NCBI GenBank assembly: GCA_902773325.1
Contig: CACYDW010000114.1
Coordinates: forward strand, 1 to 39,813
DNA length: 39,813 nt
Reading direction: 5' to 3'
Origin: an uncultured Ruminococcus sp.
Lineage (GTDB): Bacteria; Bacillota; Clostridia; Oscillospirales; Acutalibacteraceae
A program made the translations under genes and the position numbers. The notes beneath the pieces are model-generated. The model made no database searches. It worked only from the letters and a program-made list of their open reading frames with translations, and was not told the origin of the DNA. This document shows, in pieces, positions 35,805 to 39,813 of this stretch. Every line of letters starts with the position of its first letter. Position 1 is the first letter of the stretch.

Positions 35805-36935
35805 TTGAAACAAAACAAGCTGTCGTCCGCAGTATTTTATATCATCTATATGCTTGGCTTTGCTGTGATCGGCGCACAGAGTGCGATGCTGTTTTCAGAT
35901 GAAGAAAACTTCCTTGTAGTCATGGCAGAACTGCTCTGCGCGACGCTGTTCTCGTTTCTGGCGATTCTGATACATCTGATTCTGCATGAAGCCGGACACC
36001 TCGTTTTCGGGCTTGCATCGGGATTCCATTTTGTTTCTTTCAGAGTGTTTAACCTGATGCTGCAAAAGGATGCAGACGGCAAGCTGCGCTTTCATCGCTA
36101 TACACTGGCGGGTACGGCGGGACAGTGTATTATGTCGCCGCCTGAGATCAAGGACGGCAGGATGCCGTATTTCCGGTATAACATAGGCGGTGTGGCGGTC
36201 AATTTTATAATCGCAGCTATCAGTGCCGTACTTTATTTTGCTGTGAGAGGTCATGCGCTGCTGTCATTTGGATTGATGACCTTTGTCGTAACAGGTTTGA
36301 TGATAGGGCTTGTCAACGGACTGCCCTTTCCGGGGATTACCAATGACGGCAGAAACATTGTGATACTTTCTCAGCTACCCGCAGCAAGGAAAGCGTTCTA
36401 TATTCAGATGCAGGGCATTGTGATGCTGATCAAAGGGGTTTCTGTCAAGGATTTTCCCGCCGAGTGGTTCGTCATGCCGACCGATGAGGAATTGCAGAAT
36501 CCGATGTGTGCGGTCATAGCGGTATATATATGTGACAGGCTGCTTGATGAAGCAAAATATGCCGAGGCGCAGGCAACCATTGATATGCTGCTGCAAAAGC
36601 AGAACGCTTTTTATGATATTCATCGATTGCAGCTTCGCTGCAATGCGCTGTTCTGTGAGCTGACAGGCGCGCGTTGCAGCACTAAAATTGACGGCTATTA
36701 TGATGACGAGCTTAAAAAATTCATGAAAGCCATGCAGAGCTATCCCGGTGTGATACGTACACAGTATGCCTATGAGCTGCTGTATCGTCATGATACTGCG
36801 GCTGCCAAAAAACAATTGCAGCGGTTTGAAAAAGCCGCTTTGACATATCCCTATCAGGTGGAAATCACTTCTGAAAGGGCAGCGATCGAATATGCAGACA
36901 GCAAGGCTGATACTGCCGACAGCATACAGAGCTGA
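35805..36935 (+). CDS. M50-like membrane metalloprotease
   Basis: This 376-residue protein has hydrophobic helices over the first 200 residues. Zinc motif HEAGH (61-65) lies in a membrane segment, and NGLPFPGITNDG (171-182) supplies the distal Asp (D181) expected of site-2-type proteases. A soluble C-terminal half follows with helical repeats (EAKYAEAQATIDMLLQKQ and similar), perhaps TPR-like. The start is TTG at 35805, 7 nt after AGGGAGAG. It lies between smc and ftsY and has no other chromosome or SRP-linked motif, so its role there is unclear. Substrates are unknown. Confidence 0.82.
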   Translation: MKQNKLSSAVFYIIYMLGFAVIGAQSAMLFSDEENFLVVMAELLCATLFSFLAILIHLILHEAGHLVFGLASGFHFVSFRVFNLMLQKDADGKLRFHRYTLAGTAGQCIMSPPEIKDGRMPYFRYNIGGVAVNFIIAAISAVLYFAVRGHALLSFGLMTFVVTGLMIGLVNGLPFPGITNDGRNIVILSQLPAARKAFYIQMQGIVMLIKGVSVKDFPAEWFVMPTDEELQNPMCAVIAVYICDRLLDEAKYAEAQATIDMLLQKQNAFYDIHRLQLRCNALFCELTGARCSTKIDGYYDDELKKFMKAMQSYPGVIRTQYAYELLYRHDTAAAKKQLQRFEKAALTYPYQVEITSERAAIEYADSKADTADSIQS

Positions 36936-36992
36936 TATGGCTTTGACTATTGGATATTTTTGACTGTTGAATTTTTTTCTTTAGATAAAATA

Positions 36993-37069
36993 TGGGGTGC
37001 AGGGGTGCCGTGCACCCTTGCCGAGGTCAAGGGCGAGCAGCCCTTGCGGGGGTTGGGGCAGAGCCCCGA
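36993..37069 (+). repeat. GC-rich triple-hairpin repeat (R3), upstream of ftsY
   Basis: This matches R2 in its second hairpin CAAGGGC-gagca-GCCCTTG exactly and in its third, TTGGGGC-aga-GCCCC. The first hairpin differs in sequence (AGGGGTGC-cgt-GCACCCTT) but keeps pairing, which suggests the structure rather than the sequence is conserved. It ends shortly before AAAGGAGG of ftsY. Confidence 0.85.
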
Positions 37070-37095
37070 TATTAGATATAAAGGAGGAATCAGAT

Positions 37096-38361
37096 ATGGG
37101 TTTTTTCTCTAAGATCAGAGATGGACTGAAAAAAACCAGAGATGCGATCATCGGTCAGATCGACCAGATGCTCAAATCCTTCACGAAGATCGATGACGAT
37201 CTTTTTGAAGAGCTGGAGGAACTGCTCGTCATGGGTGACGTAGGTGTTTATACCGCCGAAAAGATCTGTGAGGAGCTGCGTGAAAGAGTAAAAAAGGAGG
37301 GTATCACAGACCCTCAGAAAATACACGGACTGCTTGAAGAGGTCGTCCGGGGAATGTTGGCGGGCGGTCAGGAGCTTCACACCTCCACCAAGCCCTCTGT
37401 GATATTGGTGATCGGTGTCAACGGTGTGGGGAAAACGACGACCATCGGCAAGCTTGCCGCAAGCTTTGTGCGGCAGGGTAAGCGCGTAACGCTGGCGGCG
37501 GCAGATACCTTCCGCGCGGCGGCGATCGACCAGCTCCAGATCTGGGCAGACCGCGCCGGAGCAGACATCATCAAGCAGGGCGAAGGCTCAGACCCCGCTG
37601 CGGTTGTGTTTGACGCAATTGCCTCCGCCAAGGCAAAGGGCAGCGACATCATTATTGCCGATACCGCTGGCAGACTGCACAACAAGCGTAACCTTATGGC
37701 TGAGCTTGAAAAAATCAACCGTATTATTGACCGTGAACTGCCCGATGCCGACAAAGAGGTTCTGCTGGTACTCGATGCTACGACCGGACAGAATGCCGTC
37801 AACCAGACCAAGGAATTCAAGAATGCGGCGGGCATTACGGGTATCGTGCTGACCAAGCTGGACGGCACTGCCAAGGGCGGTGTGGTGCTTGCCATTAAAG
37901 AGGAACTGGACGTTCCGGTGAAGTTTATTGGAATCGGCGAACAGATCGACGACCTCAGACCCTTTGTGCCGGAGGAATTTGCGGCGGCACTCTTTGACTC
38001 CGAATATGTGGAGGAGGAGCCTGCACCCGCCGAAGCTCCCGACAGTGCCGATACCGTCCCCGAAGATGAATATAAGCCCGCTACGGCGGATATCTGGGCA
38101 CAGATCGATGCAGAAGCCGAGGCGGAACGTCTTGCGGAGGAAGAAAAAGCCCGTGAGAATCCGGAGTCTGCTCCCGACCCGGAGGAATTGAAGCGTCTTG
38201 CCGCCGAAGAAAAAGCCAGAAAGCAGGAGGAGCTGCAAAAACGTGCCGAAGCGCGTAAAAACCGCGCGAAAAAATACAACTGGACAACAGAGTCCGCTGC
38301 TGACAGCGGCAGTGATGATTTTCTGGACAGCTGGAGAAGCGGTGACACCGATGAATCATAA
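37096..38361 (+). CDS. ftsY: Signal recognition particle receptor FtsY with C-terminal charged tail
   Basis: FtsY docks SRP-ribosome complexes at the membrane. The 421-residue protein starts directly with the N domain (MGFFSKIRDGLKKTRDAI). The G domain has GVNGVGKTT (107 onward), DTFRAAAIDQLQ, DTAGRLHNKR (189 onward), TKLDGTAKGG and GIGEQIDDLRPF, ending near residue 301. About 120 further residues are highly charged and helical, for example AEAERLAEEEKAR and KARKQEELQKRAEARKNR, ending YNWTT...DDFLDSWRSGDTDES. In most FtsY proteins the charged A region is at the N-terminus (family knowledge). I choose ATG 37096 because AAAGGAGG lies upstream and the longer frame from 36997 translates repeat R3. 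Confidence 0.95.
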   Translation: MGFFSKIRDGLKKTRDAIIGQIDQMLKSFTKIDDDLFEELEELLVMGDVGVYTAEKICEELRERVKKEGITDPQKIHGLLEEVVRGMLAGGQELHTSTKPSVILVIGVNGVGKTTTIGKLAASFVRQGKRVTLAAADTFRAAAIDQLQIWADRAGADIIKQGEGSDPAAVVFDAIASAKAKGSDIIIADTAGRLHNKRNLMAELEKINRIIDRELPDADKEVLLVLDATTGQNAVNQTKEFKNAAGITGIVLTKLDGTAKGGVVLAIKEELDVPVKFIGIGEQIDDLRPFVPEEFAAALFDSEYVEEEPAPAEAPDSADTVPEDEYKPATADIWAQIDAEAEAERLAEEEKARENPESAPDPEELKRLAAEEKARKQEELQKRAEARKNRAKKYNWTTESAADSGSDDFLDSWRSGDTDES

Positions 38362-38414
38362 CACCGGACGAATGGTATATGTGTGCGGTTTTGTACCGCA
38401 AGGGAGGGATATGT

Positions 38415-39014
38415 ATGTTATTTTTGATCGCATCGAACAATAAAAAGAAAGCAGAGGAGCTTGACAGGATCCTCAATCCGCTGGGTATCTCTGCCAAAAC
38501 AGCACAGCAGCTCGGCAAGACCCTTGATGACGTAGAGGAAACAGGCGAAACCTTTGAGGAAAATGCCCTGCTCAAAGCACAGGCAGCGTGTAAGCAGACC
38601 GGAATGCCCGTAATCGCCGATGATTCCGGACTTTGTGTGAATGCTCTCGGCGGTCAGCCGGGTGTTTATACCGCCAGATATGCCGGAGAAAATGCGACTG
38701 ACGAGGAAAAGATCGACAAGCTGCTGAGCGAACTCATCAAAAGCGGCAGCTCCGACAGAAGCGCTTACTTTGAGTGCGTGATCTGCTGCTGCTATCCGAA
38801 CGGAGAATACTTCTTTGTGCATGGACGCTGTGACGGCACGATCGGCTATGCGCCGCGCGGTACGGACGGCTTCGGCTATGACCCGATATTCTTTGTGGAG
38901 GGTAACAAGACCTTTGCAGAGCTGTCCGGCAAGCAAAAGGACGCTATGAGCCACCGCGGCAAAGCACTCCGTGAGCTTTCCGAACAGCTCAAAAAGCGCA
39001 TGGAAACCCACTGA
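38415..39014 (+). CDS. rdgB: XTP/dITP diphosphatase, RdgB/HAM1 family
   Basis: This 199-residue house-cleaning enzyme removes non-canonical purine nucleotides such as XTP and dITP. It shows LIASNNKKKAEEL near the N-terminus, ETGETFEENALLKA, IADDSGLCVNALGGQPGVY and GFGYDPIFF with SHRGKAL near the C-terminus. The start ATG 38415 has AGGGAGG 7 nt upstream; the frame extends to 38379 but that part overlaps a small hairpin (GCGGT-tttgt-ACCGC). It follows ftsY closely and precedes yhbY, so these three are probably one operon. Confidence 0.96.
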   Translation: MLFLIASNNKKKAEELDRILNPLGISAKTAQQLGKTLDDVEETGETFEENALLKAQAACKQTGMPVIADDSGLCVNALGGQPGVYTARYAGENATDEEKIDKLLSELIKSGSSDRSAYFECVICCCYPNGEYFFVHGRCDGTIGYAPRGTDGFGYDPIFFVEGNKTFAELSGKQKDAMSHRGKALRELSEQLKKRMETH

Positions 39015-39052
39015 TAGCTGCATCATTGATGTTAAAGGGAAAGGAAGATTAT

Positions 39053-39373
39053 ATGCTCACAAGCAAACAAAGAGCGTTTCTGCGCTCTCTTGCAATGGAT
39101 ATAGACACGATCGTTATGGTAGGAAAGGGCGGCATGAGCAGCCAGATCATCAAGCAGGCTGACGATGCACTGACCGCCCGTGAGCTGATCAAAGGAAAGG
39201 TTCTTGAAACCGCCGGTATGACCTCACGCGAAGCTGCCGAACAGATCGCACTCGAAACCAACAGTGAGGTAGTCAATGTTATCGGCTCAAAATTTGTTCT
39301 CTACCGCCGCAATCCCAAGGAGCCGAAAATAGAGCTGCCAAAGGCAAAAAACAGATTCTCACGTAAACCGTGA
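39053..39373 (+). CDS. yhbY: YhbY-type RNA-binding protein (CRM domain)
   Basis: This 106-residue protein carries a CRM domain: MLTSKQRAFLRSLA, VMVGKGGMSSQIIKQADDAL, RELIKGKVLE and VVNVIGSKFVLYRR. Family members bind pre-50S ribosomal particles. A basic tail follows (KAKNRFSRKP). ATG 39053 has AAGGAAG upstream; a frame open from 39026 has no ribosome site. It begins 38 bp after rdgB, in keeping with a shared operon. Confidence 0.93.
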   Translation: MLTSKQRAFLRSLAMDIDTIVMVGKGGMSSQIIKQADDALTARELIKGKVLETAGMTSREAAEQIALETNSEVVNVIGSKFVLYRRNPKEPKIELPKAKNRFSRKP

Positions 39374-39454
39374 TCACGGCAGAGCCGGTGCAATGCTTTG
39401 CTATAACAGAAGTATAGGATAGATTCCGTGCTTTTTCAAGATGAAGGGGGTTAC

Positions 39455-39813
39455 ATGATGGAAGATCAATTCGGACATACCGATGAAACTGCAAAAACCC
39501 TGCAAACAGGGCTGGAAGGTACTTATAACGATGGACTGCCCGCTGATCCGTTTGGTCAGACCTCTGTTTCCGGCAGTTCGTCTGCGGGACAGTATCTGCC
39601 GCCGTCCGTGAGCGGCATGGGACAGTATACGTCTTATTCATCGGATAGTATGGCAGGACAAAGTCCGGTTATGGGGCAGAGTGTAACAGATCAGTTTCCG
39701 GTTTACGGACAAAGTGCTGCAACACAGTACCCGCCGCCGTATACACAGGACGGTGCAATGCCGTACCCGCCGCCGTATACACAGGACGGTGCAATGCCGT
39801 ACCCGCCGCCGTA
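39455..39813 (+). CDS. Pro/Gln/Tyr-rich protein, C-terminus beyond the window
   Basis: A frame opens at ATG 39455 (or the adjacent ATG 39458, which is better spaced from GAAGGGGG) and has no stop before the window ends. It reads MMEDQFGHTDETAKTLQ, then a low-complexity region with GQYLPP, GMGQYTSY and GQSP repeats. At the end is a 12-residue unit of the type YPPPYTQDGAMP. The FGHTD phrase also occurs in the short zinc-ribbon protein near 19400. Such regions often precede a membrane helix in clostridial envelope proteins, so a later membrane domain outside the window is likely but unseen. Confidence 0.7.
   Translation, partial: MMEDQFGHTDETAKTLQTGLEGTYNDGLPADPFGQTSVSGSSSAGQYLPPSVSGMGQYTSYSSDSMAGQSPVMGQSVTDQFPVYGQSAATQYPPPYTQDGAMPYPPPYTQDGAMPYPPP
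39728..39813 (+). repeat. 36-bp tandem repeat in the last gene
   Basis: The unit TACCCGCCGCCGTATACACA plus GGACGGTGCAATGCCG is repeated exactly at least twice and continues to the window edge. It encodes YPPPYTQDGAMP. Identical units suggest recent expansion; the copy number cannot be known from this window. Confidence 0.88.

Noticed and set aside
34380..35813. Long minus-strand open frame opposite smc
   Set aside because: It is antisense to well-conserved SMC head and coil sequence with no motif or ribosome site, so it is a codon-bias shadow. The same applies to the frame at 22222-23529 opposite secA.
36997..37095. Longer ftsY start at 36997
   Set aside because: It translates repeat R3; ATG 37096 follows AAAGGAGG and begins the conserved N domain.

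Overview
The window looks like a chromosomal segment of a low-to-medium-GC Gram-positive anaerobe, most likely a Ruminococcus-like member of the Oscillospiraceae (inference). The reasons are strong AGGAGG-type ribosome sites, TTGACA/TATAAT promoters with 17-bp spacers, a membrane-anchored alpha-amylase, a spore-coat-type CotH kinase with a wall-anchor-like tail, several zinc-ribbon membrane proteins, lipoproteins and a Firmicutes-type plsX-rnc-smc-ftsY block. I see no tRNA, rRNA, CRISPR array, prophage or transposase gene.

Layout. Positions 1-3580 hold a GntR/YtrA-type repressor with a clear promoter and palindromic operator, its ABC ATPase and a large permease, closed by a terminator. Positions 3700-8770 hold a decayed SPFH-like gene, an intact zinc-ribbon membrane protein, a cotH gene broken by an in-frame TAG, and an HD-domain phosphohydrolase. 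Positions 8900-14200 hold a HAD nucleotidase and a secreted alpha-amylase (minus strand), the latter divergent from an OmpR-type two-component system; a 10-bp direct repeat lies between the two divergent promoters. Positions 14350-20620 hold an XRE regulator, a methyltransferase, and a minus-strand group of zinc-ribbon and beta-propeller-like proteins. Positions 20620-27230 hold a lipoprotein, secA with a long tail, a second lipoprotein, a coiled-coil protein and an ECF transporter S component. Positions 27700-39373 are housekeeping: trmFO, plsX, rnc, a radical SAM gene, smc, an M50-type membrane protease, ftsY, rdgB and yhbY. The window ends inside a Pro/Gln-rich repeat protein that starts near 39455.

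Two dispersed repeat families overlay the genes. The first is a roughly 125-bp MITE-like element with terminal inverted repeats (TTATAGTAAACGACA in the best copy) and a central GC hairpin. It is present six times (81, 3585, 8785, 11680, 27255, 31755) and is always intergenic. Individual copies supply a stop codon, sit at a promoter -10 box, separate a gene from its terminator, or interrupt the rnc-smc operon. The second is a triple-hairpin GC-rich element placed just upstream of the ribosome sites of smc and ftsY, with a degenerate third copy.

The most interesting items are the MITE family, the two in-frame TAG codons in the SPFH-cotH cluster, the shared direct repeat between the amylase and two-component promoters, the charged tail on the C-terminal side of FtsY, and the zinc-ribbon paralogue pair. 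None is proven novel from sequence alone.
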